From positions 992,001 through 1,056,000 of the forward strand of contig NZ_CP104207.1 in assembly GCF_025244705.1 (NCBI RefSeq): a DNA stretch of 64,000 nt, written 5' to 3'. Positions 18,817 through 26,547 of the stretch are shown here, in pieces. The notes beneath the pieces are model-generated. The model was given only the letters and a program-made list of their open reading frames with translations. It searched no databases and was not told the DNA's origin. The DNA comes from Sphingopyxis sp. PET50 (GTDB taxonomy: Bacteria; Pseudomonadota; Alphaproteobacteria; Sphingomonadales; Sphingomonadaceae). How positions within the stretch are numbered: the first letter of the stretch is position 1; each line of letters begins with the position of its first letter. Both the position numbers and the translations under genes were made by a program.

Positions 18817-20088
18817 TTATTTGGCGTCCCAGACGATCGGCAGGTTGCGGATCGACAGCAGGCTCGGCACAACGGTCGTGTCGGCGCCCTCCTTCACCCG
18901 GAATTCGTGCGGAATCCGGTCGAACCACAGGTCGAGCAGCACGCGCAACTCGCGCCGCGCCAGATGCGCGCCGAGGCAGATGTGCACCCCGCCCGCCAGC
19001 GTGAAATGGCGGTTGTTCCTGCGCGCCGGATCGAAGCGGTGCGGGCATTCGAACTGCTGCGGATCGAAATTGCCCGAGGTGTTGAAGCAGCTGACCCAGT
19101 CGCCCGCCTTGATCTGCACCCCGTGCCATTCGAAATCGCGCTTCACCTTGCGCCCCGAATTGACGAGCGGCTGGGTGCGCAGGAATTCCTCGACCGCCGA
19201 ATTGATCAGCGACTTGTCCTCGCGAAGCTGTTTCTGAAGATCGGGGTGCATCGCGAGGCGGCGGAACATCTGGCTGACGGTCGAAGCGACCGTGTCGAGC
19301 CCGCCGAGCCACAGGAACCAGGTGATCCCGATCAGCTCGTCGTCGGTCAGCGGCTGGCCGTCGATCGACCCGTTGGCGATATAGCTGCCCAGCGTCTCGT
19401 CGGGATTGGCCTGTTTCTCGGCGATGAAGCCGCGCAGATAGGCGAGCACGCCGCGCACAGCCTCGGCCTTCTTCTCGATCCGGTCGTCGTGCAGGATGGC
19501 CCATTCCCAGTCGAGGAACTGCTCGAACATGGTGAAGGGGAAACCCATCAGGTCGAGGAAGACGCGCACCGGGAACACGCGTCCGAAATCATAGGCGATA
19601 TCGACCTCGCCCTTGTCGGCGAACTGGTCGATCATCCCGCCGATGATCTCGCGGATGCGCGGCTCGCGGTCGTTCATCGCGACGGGGGTGAACCAGGGGT
19701 TCAGGAACTTGCGGTACTTGCCATGCTCGGGCGGGTCGATGCCGAGCGGGATCGAAGGGAAGGTCTCGCCCGCCAGCGCCTGGAACTGCGCCACCGTGTC
19801 GGACGAGAAGATGTCGTTGTCCTCATAGACGCGCCGGATATCCTCGTACCGCGTGACGACCCACGCGCCGTGCTGGTTGCCGCTGATCGGCCAGGGATAA
19901 TAATGGATGCGCGGAAAGGCCTCCTCGCGCACCACGTCCATCGGCGTATAGGGCTCCACCAGATCGTTGGGCACGATGCCCGCGGCGAAGCGGGTATCGA
20001 GCACCAGCTCGGGCGGCACGTGCGCGGGCACCGGCGGGGCATCGGCGCCCGCCCGCGCGACCGGGCAGCGATCGACTAGGCTTGTCAT
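18817..20088 (-). CDS. Cytochrome P450
   Basis: A 423-residue soluble bacterial P450. The I-helix motif is WLGGLDTVAS (the acid/Thr pair present), the K-helix is EEFLRTQP, and the heme loop is FTLAGGVHICLG with the Cys near residue 371. It hydroxylates a hydrophobic substrate using electrons from a ferredoxin system not encoded nearby. It starts 3 bases after the amidohydrolase stop and leads into the aldehyde dehydrogenase gene, suggesting stepwise oxidation of a terminal carbon. Confidence 0.93.
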   Translation of the reverse strand: MTSLVDRCPVARAGADAPPVPAHVPPELVLDTRFAAGIVPNDLVEPYTPMDVVREEAFPRIHYYPWPISGNQHGAWVVTRYEDIRRVYEDNDIFSSDTVAQFQALAGETFPSIPLGIDPPEHGKYRKFLNPWFTPVAMNDREPRIREIIGGMIDQFADKGEVDIAYDFGRVFPVRVFLDLMGFPFTMFEQFLDWEWAILHDDRIEKKAEAVRGVLAYLRGFIAEKQANPDETLGSYIANGSIDGQPLTDDELIGITWFLWLGGLDTVASTVSQMFRRLAMHPDLQKQLREDKSLINSAVEEFLRTQPLVNSGRKVKRDFEWHGVQIKAGDWVSCFNTSGNFDPQQFECPHRFDPARRNNRHFTLAGGVHICLGAHLARRELRVLLDLWFDRIPHEFRVKEGADTTVVPSLLSIRNLPIVWDAK

Positions 20089-20091
20089 CGG

Positions 20092-21405
20092 TCAGGCCGA
20101 AGCGAACATGCGCTCGATATCGCCCGACGTCACTGGACGCCTCGCCTTGCCGATCGCGTCCATGCTGTCGGTCTTGAGCCCGCCGAGGTTATGCCGCGGG
20201 CTGACATCCACGTCCTTGCCCAGTTCGCGCAGATGCCCGACCGTGCAATTCTCCCGCCCACCGTTGAGCGCGAAGGCGTCGAAGCTGTATTCGCGCATCA
20301 CGTTGAGGTGGGTGATCTTGTCGATCGTCCCCTTGCTCAGCCCGTTGACCGACGCCCACAGATATTCGGGCACATTGGGCCACACCGTGTCCGAATGCGG
20401 ATAGTCGCATTCATAGGCGACCATGTCGGTGTTCATATATTCGAGGTTCTTCACCCCGAACTGGTCGTCGATGAAACAGCAGATGATGTGCCGCTTGAAC
20501 AGGTCCGACGGCCGCTCGCCGTGGAAGTCGGTGTAGGTCCATTCGTGGTGATGCTCGTGCGTGAAGTCGGCGCGCTCGAGGAAATAGGGAATCCAGCCGA
20601 TGCCGCCCTCGGAAAGCGCCATGCGCAGGTCGGGGTAGCGCTGCCAGAAGCTGGCGAAGGTCCAGTCGGCTGCCGAATTGGCGATCGAGATCGGCATCGC
20701 GGTGATCCAGGCGTCGATCGGGCTTTCGCTCGACGGGTGCATCGCCCGCGCGCCGGTGCCAATATGGCAGTTGATCACCATCCTGTAATCCGAGCAGGCG
20801 GCCCAGAAGGGCTCCCAATATTCATTGTGGATGCTCGGCAGGCCGATGTTCGCGGGATTGTCGGAGAAGCTCACGGCGTGGACGCCAAGCTCGCTCATCC
20901 GCTTCAACTCGGCGAGCGTGTCCTCCATGTTCCACATCGGGATCAGGCACATCGGGATGAACCGGCCCGGCGCGCTCGCGCACCATTCCTGGACGTGCCA
21001 GTCGTTCCATGCGCGGCAGGCGAGCAGAGCCTCGTCGGGGTCCTTCTGGGCCATGGCGACGAAGGTCCCGCCCGCGAACTGCGGCATGGTGGGAAAATTC
21101 AGCGAGGCGAGCACGCCGTTCGCGTTCATGTCGTCGACGCGCAGCTTCGGATCGAAGGTGCCGGGGCGCAGCTGGTCGAACGCGCTCGGTTCCATGCCAT
21201 ATTCGCTGCGCGGGCGGCCGACGACGGCGTTGAGGCCGATGGTCGGGAAACGCTGGCCGTTCCACAGCCAGATATCCTTGCCATTGTCGTTGACGATGCG
21301 CGGCGCGCGATCCTTTTTGCCCTCGGGATAATGGCGGATGAACGCCTCGGGCGGCTCGATCGCATGGTCGTCGACGCTGATGATGATCATGTCGTCCATC
21401 TGCAT
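20092..21405 (-). CDS. Amidohydrolase family 2 protein
   Basis: 437 residues of the COG2159 amidohydrolase group. The N-terminal metal pair is VDDHAIEP (D12, H14), with NCHIGTGARA in the middle and the late Asp in ECDYPHSDTVWP. AGGAGAG precedes the ATG. It is the first gene of the minus-strand operon down to 14962. The upstream region holds a TetR-type operator and a type A palindrome shared with the divergent DUF35/thiolase pair. Confidence 0.85.
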   Translation of the reverse strand: MQMDDMIIISVDDHAIEPPEAFIRHYPEGKKDRAPRIVNDNGKDIWLWNGQRFPTIGLNAVVGRPRSEYGMEPSAFDQLRPGTFDPKLRVDDMNANGVLASLNFPTMPQFAGGTFVAMAQKDPDEALLACRAWNDWHVQEWCASAPGRFIPMCLIPMWNMEDTLAELKRMSELGVHAVSFSDNPANIGLPSIHNEYWEPFWAACSDYRMVINCHIGTGARAMHPSSESPIDAWITAMPISIANSAADWTFASFWQRYPDLRMALSEGGIGWIPYFLERADFTHEHHHEWTYTDFHGERPSDLFKRHIICCFIDDQFGVKNLEYMNTDMVAYECDYPHSDTVWPNVPEYLWASVNGLSKGTIDKITHLNVMREYSFDAFALNGGRENCTVGHLRELGKDVDVSPRHNLGGLKTDSMDAIGKARRPVTSGDIERMFASA

Positions 21406-21454
21406 GGCGACTCTCCTCTCGAATGATTTGTTGTTGGGCTCATCATCGCAAAAA

Positions 21455-21469
21455 TTGACGATGTGTCAA
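21455..21469. promoter_or_regulatory. TetR-type operator TTGACGATGTGTCAA
   Basis: Five-base arms TTGAC and GTCAA lie between the divergent amidohydrolase and DUF35 genes, preceded by an A-run as at 10961-10975. Probably bound by the TetR protein encoded at 10233-10929. Confidence 0.55.
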
Positions 21470-21484
21470 CTCTTGGATTATGAC

Positions 21485-21498
21485 CTGGTTAAATAAGT
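21485..21498. promoter_or_regulatory. Type A operator candidate
   Basis: CTGGTTAAATAAGT, 12 bases upstream of the DUF35 ATG, differs from the site at 1693-1706 (CTAGTTATATAAGT) at two positions. Confidence 0.45.
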
Positions 21499-21509
21499 GG
21501 GAGAGAAAT

Positions 21510-21914
21510 ATGGCCGCCCGAACCTTGCCCGTCATCGACCGCGACAATCAGGCCTATTGGACATGGGGAGGCGAGGGGAAGCTCGCGATCCATCGCTGTG
21601 CCGATTGCGAATATTTCGTCCATCCGCCGGTGCCCTTCTGCCCGCGCTGCGAGAGTCGCGACGTCGCGCCCCAGGCGGTGTCGGGGCGCGGCAGGGTGGT
21701 GACCTTTACGATCAACCACAAGGCGTGGGTGCCCGATCTCGCCGATCCTTATGTGCTCGCGCTCGTCGCCATCGAGGAGCAGGACGATGTGCGCATCCCC
21801 TGCAACATCGTCGACTGCGCGCCCGACGCGGTCGATTTCAACATGGAGGTCGAGGTCGTCTTCGAACCCGTCGAGGATCTGTGGATCCCGCTGTTCCGCC
21901 CGGTGACCGCATGA
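21510..21914 (+). CDS. DUF35 OB-fold zinc-ribbon protein (thiolase partner)
   Basis: 134 residues. The zinc ribbon CADC...CPRC is near residues 29-45, followed by the OB-fold. The ATG at 21510 is chosen because GGGAGAG precedes it; an in-frame ATG 30 bases upstream lacks a site and overlaps the operator. It overlaps the thiolase-like gene by four bases. Third DUF35/thiolase pair of the window. Confidence 0.9.
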   Translation: MAARTLPVIDRDNQAYWTWGGEGKLAIHRCADCEYFVHPPVPFCPRCESRDVAPQAVSGRGRVVTFTINHKAWVPDLADPYVLALVAIEEQDDVRIPCNIVDCAPDAVDFNMEVEVVFEPVEDLWIPLFRPVTA

Positions 21915-23095
21915 CGCTCTTCGCCGAGAAGGACACCGCGATCACCGGCGTCGGCATGTCCGACGTATCGCGCGGCGCCACCCAATCCGCACTGGCGCTG
22001 ACTCTCGATGCCGCGCTCGAAGCGATCGCCGACGCGGGGCTGACCCGCGCCGACATCGACGGCATCGCGACCTGGCCCGGCGAGAAAGCAGACGGATCGG
22101 GCTTCTCGCCGGTCGGCTGCGCGGCGCTGCAGGATGCGCTGCGGCTCGAGGTCGGCTGGTACGGCGGCGGCGGCGAGGCGCCCGGCCAATATGGCGCGGT
22201 TTTCAACGCCATCGGCGCGATCGCGGCGGGCCTCTGCCGCAATATCCTGATCTTCCGCACCATGTACGAGGCGACCGCGCGCAAGACGGCTTACGCCAAT
22301 TCGCTGCTCCGCGAAGGCCAGCGGCAGGCGGGGCCCTTTTCCTGGTACGCGCCCTATTACACCTATGCCGCGGCGCTCCAGCAGGCGCTCTTCTTCAACC
22401 TCTATGTCCACAAGAGCGGCATCCGCCCGGAGCAGGTGGGCCAGATCGCGGTCAACCAGCGCCGTAACGCCGCACTCAACCCCAAGGCGATCTACAAGAC
22501 CCCGATGAGCATCGACGATTATCTCGCGTCGCCGATCATCGCGACCCCGCTGCGCCTCTACGACTGCGACGTGCCGATCGACGGCGCCGCCGCGATCGTC
22601 GTGTCGCGGATGGACGTCGCGCGCACCTTGCGGAACCCGCCGATCCGTATCGAGGCGATCGGCTCGTCGATGCGCTACCGCAACAGCTGGACCCAGCTCG
22701 ACGCGCTCGACACCCAGGCACAGCCGAAGGTCGCCGAGATGATGTGGAGCCGCACCGACCTCAAGCCCGCCGACGTCGATATCGCGCAGCTCTACGACGG
22801 CTTCAGCTTCCACACGATCAACTGGCTCGAAAATTTCGGCTTCTGCGAGCGTTATGGCGCAAAGGACTTCATTGAGGGAGGAAAGCGCATCGCCCTCGAC
22901 GGCGAGCTGCCGGTCAACACCGGCGGCGGCGCGATGTCGGGCGGACGCCTCCACGCCTATGGCGCGGTGCATGAGGCCTGCACCCAGCTCTGGGGCAGGG
23001 CGGGCGCGCGTCAGGTGAAGGGCGATCCGCAGGTGTGCGCCACCTCGACCTCGGGCGGGCCGCTGGCGGGGGCGATGCTGCTGGTGCGCGACTGA
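21911..23095 (+). CDS. Thiolase-like / lipid-transfer-protein aldolase
   Basis: 394 residues of the thiolase superfamily. The position of the thiolase nucleophile reads GGGGEAPGQYGAV without Cys. The C-terminal loop is VNTGGGAMSGGRLHAYG, as in the paralogue at 13765. An Ltp2-like retro-aldolase role is more likely than thiolysis (inference). CDVPIDGAAAIVVS and LYDGFSFHTINWLENFGFC are shared with its paralogue. A hairpin follows its stop. Confidence 0.85.
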   Translation: MTLFAEKDTAITGVGMSDVSRGATQSALALTLDAALEAIADAGLTRADIDGIATWPGEKADGSGFSPVGCAALQDALRLEVGWYGGGGEAPGQYGAVFNAIGAIAAGLCRNILIFRTMYEATARKTAYANSLLREGQRQAGPFSWYAPYYTYAAALQQALFFNLYVHKSGIRPEQVGQIAVNQRRNAALNPKAIYKTPMSIDDYLASPIIATPLRLYDCDVPIDGAAAIVVSRMDVARTLRNPPIRIEAIGSSMRYRNSWTQLDALDTQAQPKVAEMMWSRTDLKPADVDIAQLYDGFSFHTINWLENFGFCERYGAKDFIEGGKRIALDGELPVNTGGGAMSGGRLHAYGAVHEACTQLWGRAGARQVKGDPQVCATSTSGGPLAGAMLLVRD

Positions 23096-23151
23096 TCCCA
23101 CCCCTTTCCGCCCTTTCCGCGAAGGTGGGAATCCGGCTTTTTCTTTGTCTT

Positions 23152-23211
23152 TTCTTCGTGCCTTTGTGCGAGATTTTTCTGTCTCGCACAAAAGCACAAA
23201 GGCACGAAGAA
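23152..23211. terminator. Long imperfect hairpin between convergent genes
   Basis: TTCTTCGTGCCTTTGTGC on one side and its complement GCACAAAGGCACGAAGAA on the other, with a further short inverted GCGAGA/TCTCGC near the loop. It lies between the thiolase-like gene and the convergent amidohydrolase and probably ends both transcripts. Confidence 0.55.
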
Positions 23212-23252
23212 GGTAAAATGCTCGATTCCTGCTTTCGCGGGAATCGCGACGT

Positions 23253-24587
23253 TTATCGCTGCCAGACAATCTCGCCGTCGATCAGCGTCAGCGCCACCGT
23301 TCCGAGGGCTCCCGCATCCTCCGGCCAGTCGTACAGAATGAGGTCAGCCGGATCCCCGATCGCAAGCGGCGCCTGATACAGGGCCAAAGCGTCCGCCCGC
23401 CCGACCGCCTCGCTTGCCCCGATCGCATCGCCCGCACGCGTCCGCCTGTCGGTCGCCGCGCGCAAGGCCACCCACGGGTTCGCATCCCCATAAGGCGCAT
23501 CCGACCCCCCGAGCATCCGCACCCCGCCGCGCAGCAGCGACCCGAGCCGATACAGGTCGCCCAGCTCGTCCGCCTCCATCTGCGCCCGATACCGATCCCC
23601 CCGGTCGTGGATGAAGTTGGGCTGCGTCACCACCGTCAGCCCCGCCGCCGCGATATCGCCGATCAGGCTTTCGGCGATCATCCCGCCATGCTCGATTCGG
23701 TCGCCGGGCCTGGCGCCGCCCGCCGCCACAAGCGCCTCCAGAAAGAACACCAGTTCGCCCAGCGTCACGCAATGCGCCGCGACATTGCGTTCCAAGGCCC
23801 GCGCCGCCGCGATCCGCGCGGCAACGGCTTCGACCGGCGGCAGGTCATTCTCGTCGAGCAACAGCTTCACCGGCCCGAGCGCATAGCCGTCGCCCGCTGG
23901 CAAATCCTCGGTCCCCATCAGCACCAGCCGCTGCGGCATCGCGCCCGACAGCAGCTTTGCTTCCGCCGCGCCGTTGGAAGCCCCGGCGTCGGTCACACCG
24001 GTGACGCCCCAGCGCGCCAGCGTCGCACCCAGTGCCGCCAGCGACGGCGGCGCTCCGCCGATCCGCTCGCGCAACCAGGCATCGCCGCGCCAGATGCGCC
24101 CGTTCGGCTGCCTGTCGGTGCTCAGTTCCACGCAATCGGAGAAGGGCGGCTCGCCTAGTTTCGCTACCCCCGCACTGTTGAGTAGCCAGTAACCGCCAGT
24201 CCGGTCCTGCACCCGCAGCGGATGGCCGGGCAGCCATTCGTCGAGCACCGACCGGTCGGGCAGCCCTGCTACCCGCTCGTCATAGCCGATCGCGCGCACC
24301 CAGCTTCCCGGCGCTCCCGCCGCGGCGCGCAGCCTGGCGATCACCGCATCGACCGAGCCGCAGCCAGCCAGATCGACCGACTCCATCCGCGCCGCCGTCG
24401 CGAGCAGGTGCAGGTGATGATCGTGCAGCCCCGCGCCCAGCGCCAACCCGCGTGCATCATATTCCGGCCCATGTCCCTCGACCGCCGCGCCCATCGCCGC
24501 GATCCGCCCGCCGCGCACCCCCACCGCCAGCGCCGCGCCCTCGGCCCCGCGCGCGTTGCGGACGATCAGGTCGAACCGCTCGCTCAC
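23253..24587 (-). CDS. Amidohydrolase family 3 protein (YtcJ-like)
   Basis: 444 residues of the amidohydrolase superfamily. The metal motif is HDHHLHL near residue 56. The later ligands fit NVAAHCVTLGE and RIEHGGM, and the final Asp is in GGSDAPYGD. The GTG at 24587 is inferred from overlap with the preceding stop (GTGA) and from alignment of FDLIVRNARG with family starts. It probably hydrolyses an amide, lactone or enol ring in the pathway served by the ligase and hydratase of the same operon. Confidence 0.8.
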   Translation of the reverse strand: MSERFDLIVRNARGAEGAALAVGVRGGRIAAMGAAVEGHGPEYDARGLALGAGLHDHHLHLLATAARMESVDLAGCGSVDAVIARLRAAAGAPGSWVRAIGYDERVAGLPDRSVLDEWLPGHPLRVQDRTGGYWLLNSAGVAKLGEPPFSDCVELSTDRQPNGRIWRGDAWLRERIGGAPPSLAALGATLARWGVTGVTDAGASNGAAEAKLLSGAMPQRLVLMGTEDLPAGDGYALGPVKLLLDENDLPPVEAVAARIAAARALERNVAAHCVTLGELVFFLEALVAAGGARPGDRIEHGGMIAESLIGDIAAAGLTVVTQPNFIHDRGDRYRAQMEADELGDLYRLGSLLRGGVRMLGGSDAPYGDANPWVALRAATDRRTRAGDAIGASEAVGRADALALYQAPLAIGDPADLILYDWPEDAGALGTVALTLIDGEIVWQR

Positions 24588-25549
24588 GCCATCGCTTTCG
24601 CAAAACTCGCGGCGGTCCGCGCAAGCGAAACGTCGAGCAAGCCGCATCGCCCGTCCGCCAGTGCTTCGAGCGCCAGCGTCGCGGCCGTCATACCCGTCAG
24701 CGGATCGGCCAGCGCGTCGCCGAGGAAGCGCGGCGCTTCGCCCTCCCACCGCACCAGCCCGCCCGCCGCCGCGCAATCGTCGCCAAAGCCGACGCGCATC
24801 GCAGCGTCGCCGGTCCAGCCGTGCGCGGTGATCGCGATCCACAGCAGGCCGGGATTGATCGCGAACAGGCCCGCCTCGTCGAGCCCCAGCCGCGCCAGCG
24901 CATGTGGCCGCGCCGAGGTGATCAGCACCCGCGCCGCGCCGATCACCGCCAGCAATTCGGCGGTGTCGAGGTCCATCGACACCAGCTTTTTGCCGCCGTT
25001 CAGCCGCGCGTCGAGCTGCGGCGTGTGCAGCCGCGTTGGATCGGGGCGCCCGTTACTCTCGACCTTGACCACCGCGTGACCCGCCTCGGCGAGCAGCGCG
25101 CCGCAATAGGGCCCGGCCCACAGCGCCGACAGATCGACGACGATTCCGTCGCCTGCGGTCCAGGGCTGCAACTCCGATGGCGCCAGCGGCTCCGCCTCGC
25201 CGATCCGCGCTACCGGCATATGCAACTCCGCCGCCGCCTCGACCATCGCTGCAGCATCGCGCTCAGCCGCCGCGCTCGCGATCGCGTCCCACGGATCGTC
25301 GTCGAACCCGGCGCCGGTCCAGGCCGGGACCAGATCGCGATCCTCGTCGCGCGCCAGCGACACCGCCATCCATCCGTCGCGGCAGCGCGCCATCCGGCAA
25401 TGCCGGTTCGGCGACCACTCGCCCGGCTCGGCGAGCGCCAGATCGTCGTCTCGCGACAGCGCTCGCCGCGCGTCGAAGGCGATGCGCCCGCCCGACGCTG
25501 CTATCAGCCGGTGGCCTGCCGCCGCGACGGTGTCGAGCAAGGCGGTCAC
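24584..25549 (-). CDS. Short CaiB/BaiF-type CoA-transferase, rearranged architecture
   Basis: 321 residues. The first 100 resemble the C-terminal part of CaiB proteins (CRDGWMAVSLARDED), and the N-terminal CaiB signature (GIVVDLSALWAGPYCGALLA, then VVKVES) comes after it. The likely catalytic Asp is in LGDALADPLTG. This order is known from a branch of CaiB proteins with an extra N-terminal half, which is largely missing here. Start GTG at 25549 overlaps the hydratase stop (GTGA). Function as a CoA-transferase is likely but not certain. Confidence 0.7.
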   Translation of the reverse strand: MTALLDTVAAAGHRLIAASGGRIAFDARRALSRDDDLALAEPGEWSPNRHCRMARCRDGWMAVSLARDEDRDLVPAWTGAGFDDDPWDAIASAAAERDAAAMVEAAAELHMPVARIGEAEPLAPSELQPWTAGDGIVVDLSALWAGPYCGALLAEAGHAVVKVESNGRPDPTRLHTPQLDARLNGGKKLVSMDLDTAELLAVIGAARVLITSARPHALARLGLDEAGLFAINPGLLWIAITAHGWTGDAAMRVGFGDDCAAAGGLVRWEGEAPRFLGDALADPLTGMTAATLALEALADGRCGLLDVSLARTAASFAKAMA

Positions 25550-26538
25550 GACCCGCCCTCGATCCGATGCACCAGCCCCCAGTCCAGCGCCTGCGCCGCG
25601 CCGATCCGTTTGCCCGACAGCAGCATCCACAGCGTGCGGTGCCGCCCGATCGCGCGCGCAACCGTCGCGGTCCCGCCCGCGCCGGGAATCAGCCCCATCG
25701 CCACTTCGGGCAGCTGGAACCAGGCGTCGGGCGCAGCAATGCGGTGATACGCCCCCGCTGCCACCTCGATCCCCGAACCGACGCACGCGCCGTGCAGCCG
25801 CACCGTCGCCCGCGATCCCAGCGCGTCGAGTGCGCGCGCGCAGCTGTGCAGCGTCCGCACCGCATGGGCTTCGGCGAGGTCGCGCGCCGTGCCGAATTCG
25901 GGCAGGTCGCCGCCGGTCGAAAAACAGCGCCCCGCACCGCGCAGCAGCACGTCCGGCGCACTCGGATCGTCGAGCGCATTCGCCAGCGCCTCGTAAAGCG
26001 CATCGCGCATCGCCGCCGTCATCGCGTTGAAATTGTCGGGGTGGTTCAGCGTCAAGACGAACCGGTCGTCGTCGCGCTGCACCTGTACCGGGTCGGGCGG
26101 CGTCGGCACGGCGTCGCCGGTCTCCGGCTGCGCCCGCCACCGCGCGAACTCGCCGCCGCCGAGCAGCGTCGAATAGGCGAAGGACTCGACGGTCAGCGCA
26201 TCGGTGAGGGACAGGCTTTCGGTGGTCCGCATCACCTGCGCGGCGATCGTCGCGGCCAGCGGGTTGGTCCGCGCCGCGTCCGCCAGCCGCGCGACCTGCC
26301 CGTCGATATCGCGCACATCCATCGAGACCCATGGTCGCGGCGGGTCCTTGGCCAGCGTCAGTAGCAGGTCGAAATCGTCGACGGCTATGTCGGGCAGCGC
26401 GTCCTCGCGATCCACCCCGATCACCACCGCCTGGATCGGCGCCTTGGGCCGCGTCCACCGCGCCGCATCGACGACCAGCACCGGCTCGCCGCCCGGCGCG
26501 GACAGGCGGTCGGCATCCAGATGGTCGGGCGTCGTCAT
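25546..26538 (-). CDS. Enoyl-CoA hydratase/isomerase family protein
   Basis: 330 residues, longer than a typical crotonase (about 260) through an N-terminal extension of about 80 residues. The crotonase core starts near LTLNHPDNFNAMTAAMRDAL. The oxyanion-hole Gly segments are FSTGGDLPEFG and HGACVGSGIEVA, and the active-site area reads PEVAMGLIPGAGG, with Glu at the usual acid position. It would hydrate an enoyl-CoA made by upstream steps. It starts 9 bases after the ligase stop. Confidence 0.85.
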   Translation of the reverse strand: MTTPDHLDADRLSAPGGEPVLVVDAARWTRPKAPIQAVVIGVDREDALPDIAVDDFDLLLTLAKDPPRPWVSMDVRDIDGQVARLADAARTNPLAATIAAQVMRTTESLSLTDALTVESFAYSTLLGGGEFARWRAQPETGDAVPTPPDPVQVQRDDDRFVLTLNHPDNFNAMTAAMRDALYEALANALDDPSAPDVLLRGAGRCFSTGGDLPEFGTARDLAEAHAVRTLHSCARALDALGSRATVRLHGACVGSGIEVAAGAYHRIAAPDAWFQLPEVAMGLIPGAGGTATVARAIGRHRTLWMLLSGKRIGAAQALDWGLVHRIEGGS

Positions 26539-26547
26539 CGCGCCGTC

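Noticed and set aside
16071-19004. Very long plus-strand open frame (977 codons) opposite CaiB, aldehyde dehydrogenase and P450
   Set aside because: It is antisense to three genes with clear family motifs, is Arg/His/Asp-rich without any domain, and arises from GC-rich third positions.
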